A DNA stretch of 10,428 nucleotides from Lachnoclostridium sp. UBA933 (lineage in GTDB: Bacteria; Bacillota; Clostridia; Lachnospirales; Lachnospiraceae). Below, piece after piece: positions 4,135-10,428 of the stretch (position 1 is the first letter of the stretch; each line of letters begins with the position of its first letter). The stretch is from assembly GCA_002293545.1 (NCBI GenBank), contig DBDL01000148.1, forward strand, positions 4,943 through 15,370. Direction: 5' to 3'. The translations under genes were made by a program, and so were the position numbers. Below the pieces are notes generated by a model. It saw only the letters and a list, made by a program, of their open reading frames with translations, did not search any database and was not told the DNA's origin.

Positions 4135-7074
4135 ATGAACACAAAGATTAGCAAGAAAATGATGAGATTGCTGGCATTAACACTGGCTTTAGCGATGGCA
4201 TTAACATCAGCTTTGAGTACAGGTATGCTAAGCAATGCGGCAGCTAAGCCGAAAAAAATCACATTAAAGGCAAAAAAAGCAACATTATATGCCGGTGAAC
4301 AATTTCAGATTAGCTTAAAATCTGTTAAGCCCAAAAAGGCAGATAAGAAATTAAAGTATACTGTCGATAAAAAGGGCAAGAAGTTCGTCAAAGTGTCAAA
4401 AAAAGGTTTAGTAACAGCAAAGAAAGTAAAGAAGAACGGAAAAGCAAAAGTAACCGTAGCAGCAAAGAAGAACAAAAAAGCAAAAGTAGTTGTTAAGATT
4501 ACGGTGAAAAAGGGTACGGTAAACAAAGGTATTTCCATTAAGAACCAGTCAATTTTAAAAGGTCAGTCCAGAAGATTAGCTGTAACATGGAATCCCGCAA
4601 AAACTTCTTCCAAGAAGCTGTCCGGTTGGACATCTTCAAACAAGAAAGTTGCGACCGTCAGCAGCAATGGAACAGTGAAAGCAATAGCAAAAGGAACCAC
4701 TAAAATATCCGTGAAGAATTCATACGGTAAAAAGGCTAATGCTACGATCACTGTAACAGAGAAGGTACAGCCGAAACCGACAGATCCGGTAATACGGGTG
4801 ACGACTCCGCCGACGACTCCGCCGACAAATCCGCCGGTAATCGAAACAGATCCGCCGACAAATCCGCCGACAAATCCGCCGACAGATCCGCCGACAGATC
4901 CGCCGGTACCAACAGGCACACCGGAACCTCCGATGCCGACAGTAAATCCTCCGGTAACGTCATTTACTTCGGATGATATCATTGTACTTAACAGCAACCA
5001 GACCATTTTATTCTCAAGCTTTGCAGATGGTGATGCAATTGATTTGAACGATTATAAAGAAATGCGTATCAAGCTTACACTTTTCTCGGATGAAGCAGCG
5101 GAAACACCGATTAAAGAGTTTACATCTGATAACAGCCCGAAAATTAAATTGACATTGGATAATTCGACTGCTTCTTTCGGAGCAAATGGAAGCTGGCTGG
5201 CATATGTTAATAACTGGGTACCGGGAGGCAGTTATCGATTCCCTGAATCCGCATTGGATGCAGACACAGGATTGATTACATCAGAGTTATATAATCTGAC
5301 ACCGCTCACAGAGAATCCTACACCCGGCAACCCGAATGCACAATGGATGACTCAGGAAGAGTTAGACGGTACGGATTGTATCGTAATTGAGCCTCTTGGC
5401 GACCTTCCCGCTACAGTCAAAGCAGCCAAAATTTCTGCTTTAGAGTTTGTACAGAAAAGTCCTGCTGAACCGGAGAAGAAAGAAGCACCGGCAATAACTT
5501 GGTATCCGATACAGGGTGAAACCGCAGACGGAGTTGTTTCTTATGATGAGCTTCCGGCTGATGATACAAGATACAATACAGCATTCTCTTTCGGAGATAA
5601 AGAATTTGATCTTAACTTTACGGCAGACGGAATTATCAATCAAATCAGTAAGATTGCAGCACTTCCGTCAGAGTTTGAGCAATGGACGAATACGAGTATA
5701 TATCAAGCAGATTATGGTATGTTCTATCTTCAAGCAGTAGGAAGCGGAGATACCAAGGCATTAAAAGTAATTGACGCTTATGAAGGGTCTGAGCAATTTG
5801 CAGCCGATTATGTTGCAAAATTTGAGCAAGGCGCAGAAGACAATGAATTTGTACTGACAATGGACTCAAGCAATCCCAGAAATACAGATGTTATTACAAT
5901 TACGGATGACGATACTGAGGGAGAAGTTACCTTAGACGGAACATTATTTGGCACACCGTTTAAATTAGTCATTGATAAGGCTACCAATTCATTTACATTA
6001 GAGAAAGACGGAGCATTATTTGCAGAGTTCGTAAATTCCAATGATAAGTTTGCACTTGACTTTGCAGCAGACGCTGATGTTGTTGTGAAAGCATCGGAAG
6101 ATATTAGACCGGTAACAACAACAGAACCGCCGGTTGGTACGGAAGTAGAACCCATTGTTCCGGATTTGTCCGACTCAGCAAATTTCACAGCCAGCGGAGC
6201 AATCGTTGCATGGGATGCGGCTAAAGAAGCATTACGTATTACAAGTACAGATTATAATCAAGGTGTTCTTGTGAAATTTACATTGCCTGCAGGCACTACT
6301 TTGGGTGATTATGGAAGAATAGTGTATGACCTTCAAGGTGCCGGTGCCACTATAACCTACAAGAATATGTGGGTAGGTTTTAATGAGATTGATACAGCCG
6401 GTAAACTTGGGACTTCAGTTTTTCAATATTTAGAAGCATCAGGCTGGGATACAGCAGAAACGCAATATGTAAACGATGAAGTAATGCTTACTCCTACAGA
6501 TACTCAAGCTCAAACGACAGGAACCGTAACAATTGGTCTTTCACTGAATGGCGGCGCTGGAGAGGATTATTATATTAAGAATATCAGACTGACACCGGTA
6601 AAAAGTATAGAAGCCGATGTATCCAATTCAGAAGAGTGTAAAGGACTTGGTGCAACCGTTGAATGGGATGCGGCGCAAGAAGCAGCACATGTTACATGTA
6701 ATAATTGGGGTCAAGGTGTCGTATTTAAGTTTGATCTTCCGGCAGGGAAGAAATTGGGAGAGTATTCTAGTTTAGAGTATGATCTTAAATTTGCGGAAAC
6801 TCCTGCTGTAAGTTATAAATCATTCTTTATTACGAGTTTAGATGGATTTACAGGTACATTAAATACAACAAATCCTTTCCAATGCAGACAGATGTACAAT
6901 GGTGCCGGCGGTACTTGGCAGAACAATCAGTTATTCCACAGATTACAGTCAGTATTGGCAACAAGCGCAGAAAAGACAGGAACTGTCTATATAGGACTTA
7001 CAATGAATACCAGTGCTACAGAGGGCGGAAAAGAATATTATGTTAAGAACGTTAGATTAGTAGAGGGAGCATAA
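4135..7074 (+). CDS. Large secreted protein: Lys-rich Ig-like repeats, Pro-rich linker, tandem beta-sandwich domains
   Basis: This 979-aa protein is probably displayed on or released from the cell surface. Residues 1-37 are a signal peptide (basic MNTKISKKMMR, hydrophobic core, AAA before K38). Two bacterial Ig-like (BIG2-type) domains follow, about 38-127 and 130-209; the second shows the typical KKVATVSSNGTVKAIAKGTTKISV. The first is extremely basic: 34 lysines against 3 acidic residues in 38-126. A linker of PPT/NPP/DPP repeats spans about 212-273. The acidic C-terminal part has beta-rich segments near 278-440 and 450-655, then two copies of one domain near 685-821 and 835-976, each with a WDAA element, a QGV(L/V)(V/F)KF strand and a closing (I/V)KN(I/V)RL strand. 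The copies recall carbohydrate-binding modules, which is inference. There is no LPXTG or SLH anchor. It has its own promoter and terminator. Confidence 0.85.
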   Translation: MNTKISKKMMRLLALTLALAMALTSALSTGMLSNAAAKPKKITLKAKKATLYAGEQFQISLKSVKPKKADKKLKYTVDKKGKKFVKVSKKGLVTAKKVKKNGKAKVTVAAKKNKKAKVVVKITVKKGTVNKGISIKNQSILKGQSRRLAVTWNPAKTSSKKLSGWTSSNKKVATVSSNGTVKAIAKGTTKISVKNSYGKKANATITVTEKVQPKPTDPVIRVTTPPTTPPTNPPVIETDPPTNPPTNPPTDPPTDPPVPTGTPEPPMPTVNPPVTSFTSDDIIVLNSNQTILFSSFADGDAIDLNDYKEMRIKLTLFSDEAAETPIKEFTSDNSPKIKLTLDNSTASFGANGSWLAYVNNWVPGGSYRFPESALDADTGLITSELYNLTPLTENPTPGNPNAQWMTQEELDGTDCIVIEPLGDLPATVKAAKISALEFVQKSPAEPEKKEAPAITWYPIQGETADGVVSYDELPADDTRYNTAFSFGDKEFDLNFTADGIINQISKIAALPSEFEQWTNTSIYQADYGMFYLQAVGSGDTKALKVIDAYEGSEQFAADYVAKFEQGAEDNEFVLTMDSSNPRNTDVITITDDDTEGEVTLDGTLFGTPFKLVIDKATNSFTLEKDGALFAEFVNSNDKFALDFAADADVVVKASEDIRPVTTTEPPVGTEVEPIVPDLSDSANFTASGAIVAWDAAKEALRITSTDYNQGVLVKFTLPAGTTLGDYGRIVYDLQGAGATITYKNMWVGFNEIDTAGKLGTSVFQYLEASGWDTAETQYVNDEVMLTPTDTQAQTTGTVTIGLSLNGGAGEDYYIKNIRLTPVKSIEADVSNSEECKGLGATVEWDAAQEAAHVTCNNWGQGVVFKFDLPAGKKLGEYSSLEYDLKFAETPAVSYKSFFITSLDGFTGTLNTTNPFQCRQMYNGAGGTWQNNQLFHRLQSVLATSAEKTGTVYIGLTMNTSATEGGKEYYVKNVRLVEGA
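4801..4905 (+). repeat. 12-bp coding repeats of the Pro-rich linker
   Basis: Units of the form ACA-(A/G)AT-CCG-CCG occur five times in a row at 4846-4905. Three related units (two ACGACTCCGCCG, one ACAAATCCGCCG) occupy 4801-4836, with a nine-base interruption at 4837-4845. They encode T(T/N/D)PP repeats. Because the unit is a multiple of three, gain or loss of copies would change linker length without a frameshift. Confidence 0.9.
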
Positions 7075-7092
7075 TAAGTTAGTTGGTTTTTT

Positions 7093-7132
7093 AACACCAT
7101 TGAATCTCATTTGAGATTCAATGGTGTTTTTT
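7093..7132 (+). terminator. Intrinsic terminator of the 979-aa protein gene
   Basis: AACACCATTGAATCTC (7093-7108) and GAGATTCAATGGTGTT (7113-7128) form a perfect 16-bp stem with loop ATTT, and the plus-strand T-run continues to 7132. It lies 18 bases after the stop codon. The opposite strand has no T-run after the stem, so it should act only on rightward transcripts. Confidence 0.93.
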
Positions 7133-7234
7133 AATCGGCTGTCAGGTGCGGGAAACGATTTATGAAACAAAGCAGGATATTGCGGATATCATATTGTGTC
7201 TGTATTATGAAATGAATAAAAAGAAGATACTTCT

Positions 7235-8113
7235 TTATCTCACACTGATTTTACAGCTTTTTTTAAAGAAAGCAATCCCATATTTAATAATCGTACGATA
7301 ACCTTCTTTGCAAAGACCGTCTTCATAATTTTGCTTTTCGATTTGAGCCAGAGCAAGCTCGGCAGTTTCCTGCATCTTGTCAATGGAATCCGATATTTTT
7401 AGATCAAAAATAATACCAAGTCCCTGATAGGGGGCATTACGCATAATCAGATCCGGTCTTCCCAACCCTTTTTCCCTGTTGGATTCGATAATGTAATCTT
7501 TAAAGGTTTTCAAAAGTCCTGTCATAAATCCGTGATAATAGTTTTCCTGATAGTCGTAAAAGCTTATGGTTTCCATGAGATTCCGGGAGATTTCTTCTTC
7601 AAATACAGGAATGTCTTTTTCTACAATGGCATGACATAACCGACGGAAGTCCTTTTGCCGAATACATCGGTCAAACCATGCCAAAACGGTATTTTGGTAG
7701 ATATAGCAAACCTCATCATTCGGAATACTCATGGTTGCGTAAATCTGTCTGCCGGAGAAACGAAGCGATACTTTTTTCAGATACCCGGTAAAGAATAAAA
7801 AATTCCACAAATTATCCTCGGATTCATAAATATCATCGTATGTGATTTCAAACTTATCTTCCCGTCCATAAAATTGCAGCATTTGTTTGACTTCGTCTTC
7901 TGTAAATCCAAAATGTTCGGTATATTCATCCGATAGAATTGAAATGATTTCCAGATTATTCATACCGGTAAAGATACTTTCTTTACTGATTCGCAGGCAG
8001 CCTGTCATAACGGCAAATTCCAGATAAGGATTGGTCTTTAATGAAGATTCAAAAAGTGTACGTAAAAATCCAATCATCTCATCATAAAAACCGGAAAAAT
8101 ATGCATTTTCCAA
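7235..8113 (-). CDS. C-terminal fragment of the broken AAA-ATPase-like gene
   Basis: This 292-codon frame opens with a TTG that is really an internal leucine codon of DVPLENAYF. It carries the sensor-like FAVMTGCLRISKESIFTG (33-50), the helical GFTEDEVKQML region, and a PD-(D/E)XK-like core: GRPDLIM followed by GIIFDLKIS, in which D and the D-x-K pair stand for the catalytic residues. The natural C-terminus (KYGIAFFKKSCKI) is intact. There is no ribosome site for independent translation. Confidence 0.65.
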   Translation of the reverse strand: MENAYFSGFYDEMIGFLRTLFESSLKTNPYLEFAVMTGCLRISKESIFTGMNNLEIISILSDEYTEHFGFTEDEVKQMLQFYGREDKFEITYDDIYESEDNLWNFLFFTGYLKKVSLRFSGRQIYATMSIPNDEVCYIYQNTVLAWFDRCIRQKDFRRLCHAIVEKDIPVFEEEISRNLMETISFYDYQENYYHGFMTGLLKTFKDYIIESNREKGLGRPDLIMRNAPYQGLGIIFDLKISDSIDKMQETAELALAQIEKQNYEDGLCKEGYRTIIKYGIAFFKKSCKISVR

Positions 8114-8129
8114 AGGAACATCATACTCA

Positions 8130-8675
8130 TCAATGAGAATAATCGTTTTTTATGAGTAAATTTTTCCAGAAACTCACATAAAAAAGGAGAGAAGTATTAT
8201 AATCCTCCCTGTCACCTTTCATTTCAAGGATTTGCATGAATTTTTCCTGATCCGACTGCAAATCAAGCTGTTTTACAATATGGATATGACGTTTATATTC
8301 ATTGGAAATACATTCTTTTAATGCGTGGTAAGACATATGAAAATCGGGCTGCTTCCCTGATTTCAGCGTCAGATTGATTACCGGGAAATTTCCCATGTAG
8401 TTTTTATAATATTCCGATTCCTCCATGATATTCAGTCCGGAAAACAATGCTTTATTCTTTTGGTTTTTCTCATCATCCCCGGTATCTTCAAAATAATACT
8501 TCAGCATACTGAGCGTGAGTGTTTTTCCAAAACGTCTTGGACGGGTGAATAAATTGACATCCCCTTTCACATCAAGCAGTTCTTTGATAAAAAGAGTTTT
8601 GTCAACATAATAATAACCATTCCGAAACATTTTCTCAAAATCGTCGATACCGACCGGAAACGGTTTGAATGCCAT
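8130..8675 (-). CDS. N-terminal fragment of the broken AAA-ATPase-like gene
   Basis: This 181-codon ORF carries the conserved N-terminus: VGIDDFEKMFRNGYYYVDKT (8-27), which precedes the nucleotide site, and RPRRFGKTLTLSML (45-58), the family's P-loop-like motif. Reading is native only to SLLF. The last 16 residues (YVSFWKNLLIKNDYSH) are out-of-frame sequence after the T6/A6 run. Alone it lacks Walker B and the nuclease-like domain, so it is unlikely to work as an ATPase. Confidence 0.7.
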   Translation of the reverse strand: MAFKPFPVGIDDFEKMFRNGYYYVDKTLFIKELLDVKGDVNLFTRPRRFGKTLTLSMLKYYFEDTGDDEKNQKNKALFSGLNIMEESEYYKNYMGNFPVINLTLKSGKQPDFHMSYHALKECISNEYKRHIHIVKQLDLQSDQEKFMQILEMKGDREDYNTSLLFYVSFWKNLLIKNDYSH

Positions 8676-8733
8676 ATGGATACCTCCTCGGACAAGTCTT
8701 GTTTCAGCAGTGTGGTGAAAGTGCTATATTGTT

Positions 8734-8761
8734 ATTATACAACAATTCACCGTAAAAACAA
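8734..8761 (-). promoter_or_regulatory. Possible leftward promoter of the AAA-ATPase-like gene
   Basis: On the minus strand TTGTTT (8756-8761) and TATAAT (8734-8739) are 16 bases apart and point toward the start at 8675. The -10 box lies in the centre of an ATTGTT/AACAAT inverted repeat (8728-8733 and 8741-8746), which could be an operator. Confidence 0.4.
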
Positions 8762-8776
8762 CACAGGATTTTCATA

Positions 8777-8805
8777 TTGCATATTTTAATGAATCAGAGT
8801 ATAAT
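8777..8805 (+). promoter_or_regulatory. Possible rightward promoter of the 365-aa secreted protein
   Basis: TTGCAT (8777-8782) and a consensus TATAAT (8800-8805) are 17 bases apart, 33 bases before the proposed start at 8839. It is divergent from the leftward promoter in the same gap. Confidence 0.5.
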
Positions 8806-8838
8806 ATTATTTGGTAAATAAAATTATACAGAAAGCAT

Positions 8839-9936
8839 GTGATAGGAATGTACAAAAAAATAATTGTGGTTTTACTGGTGTTAGCAATCGTGGTTTGTCC
8901 GTACGGTGAAACATTGGCAAAGAGCAAGGCAAAAGATCAGGAGATCTCATTTAAAAAGAAAAGAATATCGTTGAATGTGGGACAGAAGAAGAAATTAAGC
9001 GTGACAAAAGGCAAAAAAATTAATGGTAAAATTTTATTTTCATCTTTGAATAAAAAAATTGCGGCGGTCAGCAAAAAAGGGATCGTAAAAGCAAAAAAAC
9101 CGGGAACCGTACGTATTTTGGCAAAAACAAAAAGCAAAGGCAGAAAAGCAATTTGCATCGTGAAAGTTGAAAAATATGCAAAAAGGATTAAGATGCTTGC
9201 CGATACGATTATCTTGTATAAAAATCAAACGGAAAAGATACAAGCCAGTGTGCTGCCCGGATCATCCGCAAAGAGGAGGTTCACTTATAAGGTGAGCAAA
9301 CCATCGGTCGCCTCCGTATCGAAGGACGGGGTGATTAAAGGGAAAACTCTTGGGACGGCAAAGATAGAATTAAAGAGTATACGGATTACAAAACAAAAGA
9401 AACATCTGAAAAAAACAATTACGGTCCGGGTGATCGAACGCTTACCGGAGGCAACAAATCCGTCGATTCCGTCCGGTAATATAACCATGCCGCCTCCTAC
9501 CGGTTCGGTGCCGCCGTCAGAACCGCCGAAAACATTGACAGAAAGAATTGCGGAGATTCCTTCGCCGCCGGCGGATCAGCTTTTGGCAGATACGATTGTT
9601 GTAAATGATAACGGTGATATCAGTACGTTATATTTTCTGAATAAGGCTTATAACGGAGGCGGAATTACGATTGCATTAAATGGGAAATCAACAAAGCAAA
9701 GTGCCTCGGCGAAAGCAATCTTAAACTCATTGGAAACATCAGCGTCTGTGACATATAATAAAGCAGGAACAATTCGTGTGTCCAGATTGTCATTGAAAGA
9801 ATGGTGGAGGATTACGGATATTCCGCTGAAGCAGACATACCAATTGATGGCGTGGGAAAAAGATACGGTTTATGGAAGTCCATACGGTCTGATTATTATG
9901 AAAGGCGATACGACACAAGCGTGTAAAATATACTGA
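8839..9936 (+). CDS. Secreted Ig-like (BIG2) repeat protein with Pro-rich linker and unknown C-terminal domain
   Basis: A 365-aa exported protein. Residues 1-27 form a signal peptide (MYKK, hydrophobic VVLLVLAIVVC, cleavage probably after TLA). Two Lys-rich BIG2-type domains follow: about 34-110 (with NKKIAAVSKKGIVKAKKPGT) and 112-198 (with KPSVASVSKDGVIKGKTLGT). A Pro-rich linker covers about 203-230. The last 135 residues (with QLLADTIVVNDNGDISTLYF and EWWRITDIPL) match no family I recognise. Cys20 is not in a clear lipobox. The start is GTG 8839 or ATG 8848; neither has a good ribosome site. The build matches that of the 979-aa protein, so the two probably share a surface-display mode while the unique end supplies the function. 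No sortase motif is present. Confidence 0.82.
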   Translation: MIGMYKKIIVVLLVLAIVVCPYGETLAKSKAKDQEISFKKKRISLNVGQKKKLSVTKGKKINGKILFSSLNKKIAAVSKKGIVKAKKPGTVRILAKTKSKGRKAICIVKVEKYAKRIKMLADTIILYKNQTEKIQASVLPGSSAKRRFTYKVSKPSVASVSKDGVIKGKTLGTAKIELKSIRITKQKKHLKKTITVRVIERLPEATNPSIPSGNITMPPPTGSVPPSEPPKTLTERIAEIPSPPADQLLADTIVVNDNGDISTLYFLNKAYNGGGITIALNGKSTKQSASAKAILNSLETSASVTYNKAGTIRVSRLSLKEWWRITDIPLKQTYQLMAWEKDTVYGSPYGLIIMKGDTTQACKIY

Positions 9937-9956
9937 CGCATGGTGTACCCCCAATA

Positions 9957-10027
9957 TCCGGATTAAAAATTTTAAGGACGATACATTGGCAAATGGAGTA
10001 TCATAGGATACTCATTTGCCAATCCGG
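9957..10027 (+). repeat. Nested inverted repeat between the 365-aa protein and thioredoxin genes
   Basis: The core pairs TTGGCAAATG+AGTATC (9986-9995, 9997-10002; G9996 bulged) with GATACTCATTTGCCAA (10007-10022), a 16-bp stem with loop ATAG. An outer pair, CCGGATT (9958-9964) with AATCCGG (10021-10027), shares two bases with the core. A clean T-run is missing, so it is at best a weak terminator of the 365-aa protein gene. It may instead be a structured intergenic repeat. Confidence 0.7.
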
Positions 10028-10127
10028 TTATATTATATCTTATACACGTTGGCGGGCGGTATCAACCATGAAATGACAGTCCGTGTATCATCATTACAAT
10101 TAGGAAGGAGATTAGGAGGCTGCTGTC

Positions 10128-10145
10128 ATGAAGCGGGCTTCTTAA
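10128..10145 (+). CDS. Five-codon ORF (MKRAS) before thioredoxin
   Basis: ATG 10128 is preceded by AGGAGG (10114-10119) at an eight-base distance, the best ribosome site in this gap. The frame ends after five codons at TAA 10143-10145, eight bases before the thioredoxin ATG, which has no ribosome site of its own. Ribosomes could terminate and restart on thioredoxin. Alternatively, a base error hides a longer N-terminus. Confidence 0.3.
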   Translation: MKRAS

Positions 10146-10153
10146 TAAAAATT

Positions 10154-10428
10154 ATGGCAGTGATTCAAGTGACAGAAGAAAATTTTGAAGAGGAAGTTCT
10201 TCAGTCAAAAATCCCGGTGCTAATTGATTTTTGGGCAATATGGTGCGCTCCCTGTCAAGTCTTGGCGCCGATCCTGGAAAAAATAGCGGAAGATATCGAA
10301 GACATAAAGATATGCAAGGTCAATACCGATGAACAGATGAAACTGGCATTGGATTATGAGGTTATGAGCATACCGACATTACTGTTGTTTCGTGACGGCA
10401 AAATTATCAATAAAACAATCGGCGTAAA
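10154..10428 (+). CDS. Thioredoxin (3' end outside the window)
   Basis: The first 91 residues of a thioredoxin-fold protein, a cytosolic thiol-disulfide reductant. The redox motif is WCAPC (30-34), with Ala in place of the usual Gly of WCGPC. The preceding strand VLIDFWA (22-28), the VNTDE strand end (56-60) and the cis-proline loop SIPT (72-75, P74) are all in register. The remaining residues expected from a protein of about 105 aa lie beyond the edge. The same frame is open upstream to ATG 10073, which would add 27 residues including a CC pair, but no ribosome site supports that start and MAVIQVTEENF looks like a natural thioredoxin N-terminus. WCAPC variants are often secondary thioredoxins. 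Confidence 0.92.
   Translation, partial: MAVIQVTEENFEEEVLQSKIPVLIDFWAIWCAPCQVLAPILEKIAEDIEDIKICKVNTDEQMKLALDYEVMSIPTLLLFRDGKIINKTIGV

Larger units (their letters stand above)
7235..8675 (-). pseudogene. Broken AAA-ATPase-like / PD-(D/E)XK protein gene
   Basis: The two ORFs on this strand are halves of one gene of the AAA-ATPase-like family with a C-terminal PD-(D/E)XK nuclease-like domain, common in Clostridia and Bacteroidetes and of unclear function. The frame is lost at an A6 run (plus strand 8180-8185) and regained after a T6 run (8146-8151). Restoring one base in each run yields a continuous frame of 481 codons. It reads SLLFLCEFLEKFTHKKTIIL across the join, followed by the Walker B segment LIDEYDVPLENAYF. 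The family also usually has a YDGY...YNPWS segment before ITYDDIY; here FYGREDKF runs straight into EITYDDIY, so an in-frame internal deletion is likely. The start has AGGAGG seven bases upstream (8683-8688). This could be a decayed gene, or the indels could be sequencing errors. Confidence 0.85.

Noticed and set aside
4563..5006. Minus-strand frame rich in Gly and Val opposite the Pro-rich linker
   Set aside because: The repetitive GGSVGG pattern is only the complement of the CCG-rich linker repeats, with no start signals.
7134..7234. Short plus-strand frame (RETIYETKQDIADIILCLYY) between the terminator and the AAA-ATPase-like gene
   Set aside because: It looks protein-like for about 25 codons but has no ribosome site and runs into the opposing gene's conserved C-terminus. 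It is too short to support.
7235..8675. Defence-system candidate (ATPase plus nuclease-like domain)
   Set aside because: The family is recognised, but it is a lone, broken gene with no companion genes of a defence operon on either side.

Overview
This window looks like chromosomal DNA from a Gram-positive anaerobe of the class Clostridia, most probably Lachnospiraceae. The reasons are the moderate GC content, strong AGGAGG-type ribosome sites, a PyrK plus type 1B PyrD pair, and Lys-rich secreted proteins with Ig-like (BIG2) domains. The family assignment is an inference from style and gene content, not a database match.

Layout, left to right. Positions 2-136 hold the C-terminal end of an unrecognised gene. 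Positions 258-2795 are a pyrimidine cluster, pyrK-pyrD-pyrE: the iron-sulfur/flavin electron-transfer subunit and the catalytic subunit of NAD-linked dihydroorotate dehydrogenase, then orotate phosphoribosyltransferase. Together these convert dihydroorotate to orotate and orotate to OMP. The three genes are separated by unusual leaders: a tandem repeat before pyrK, a small ORF overlapping the pyrD start, and two strong hairpins before pyrE. A free-standing histidine phosphotransfer (HPt) protein (3059-3415) and a flavin-reductase-like FMN protein (3482-3982) follow.

The right half is dominated by two secreted proteins of the same build: signal peptide, two Lys-rich Ig-like domains, Pro-rich linker, then a unique C-terminal part. 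The large one (4135-7074, 979 aa) has its own good promoter and terminator, and ends in two tandem copies of a carbohydrate-binding-like beta-sandwich. The smaller one (8839-9936, 365 aa) ends in an unrecognised domain. Between them, on the minus strand, lies a broken AAA-ATPase-like/PD-(D/E)XK gene (7235-8675). It carries two one-base losses in homopolymer runs around its Walker B motif and appears to lack an internal segment usual for the family. The window ends in a thioredoxin gene (10154 to the edge) preceded by a five-codon ORF that takes the only good ribosome site.

I found no CRISPR array, tRNA, rRNA, insertion sequence or recognisable defence operon. The most interesting points are the modular Lys-rich surface proteins, the double frameshift, and the repeat and hairpin elements inside the pyr cluster.
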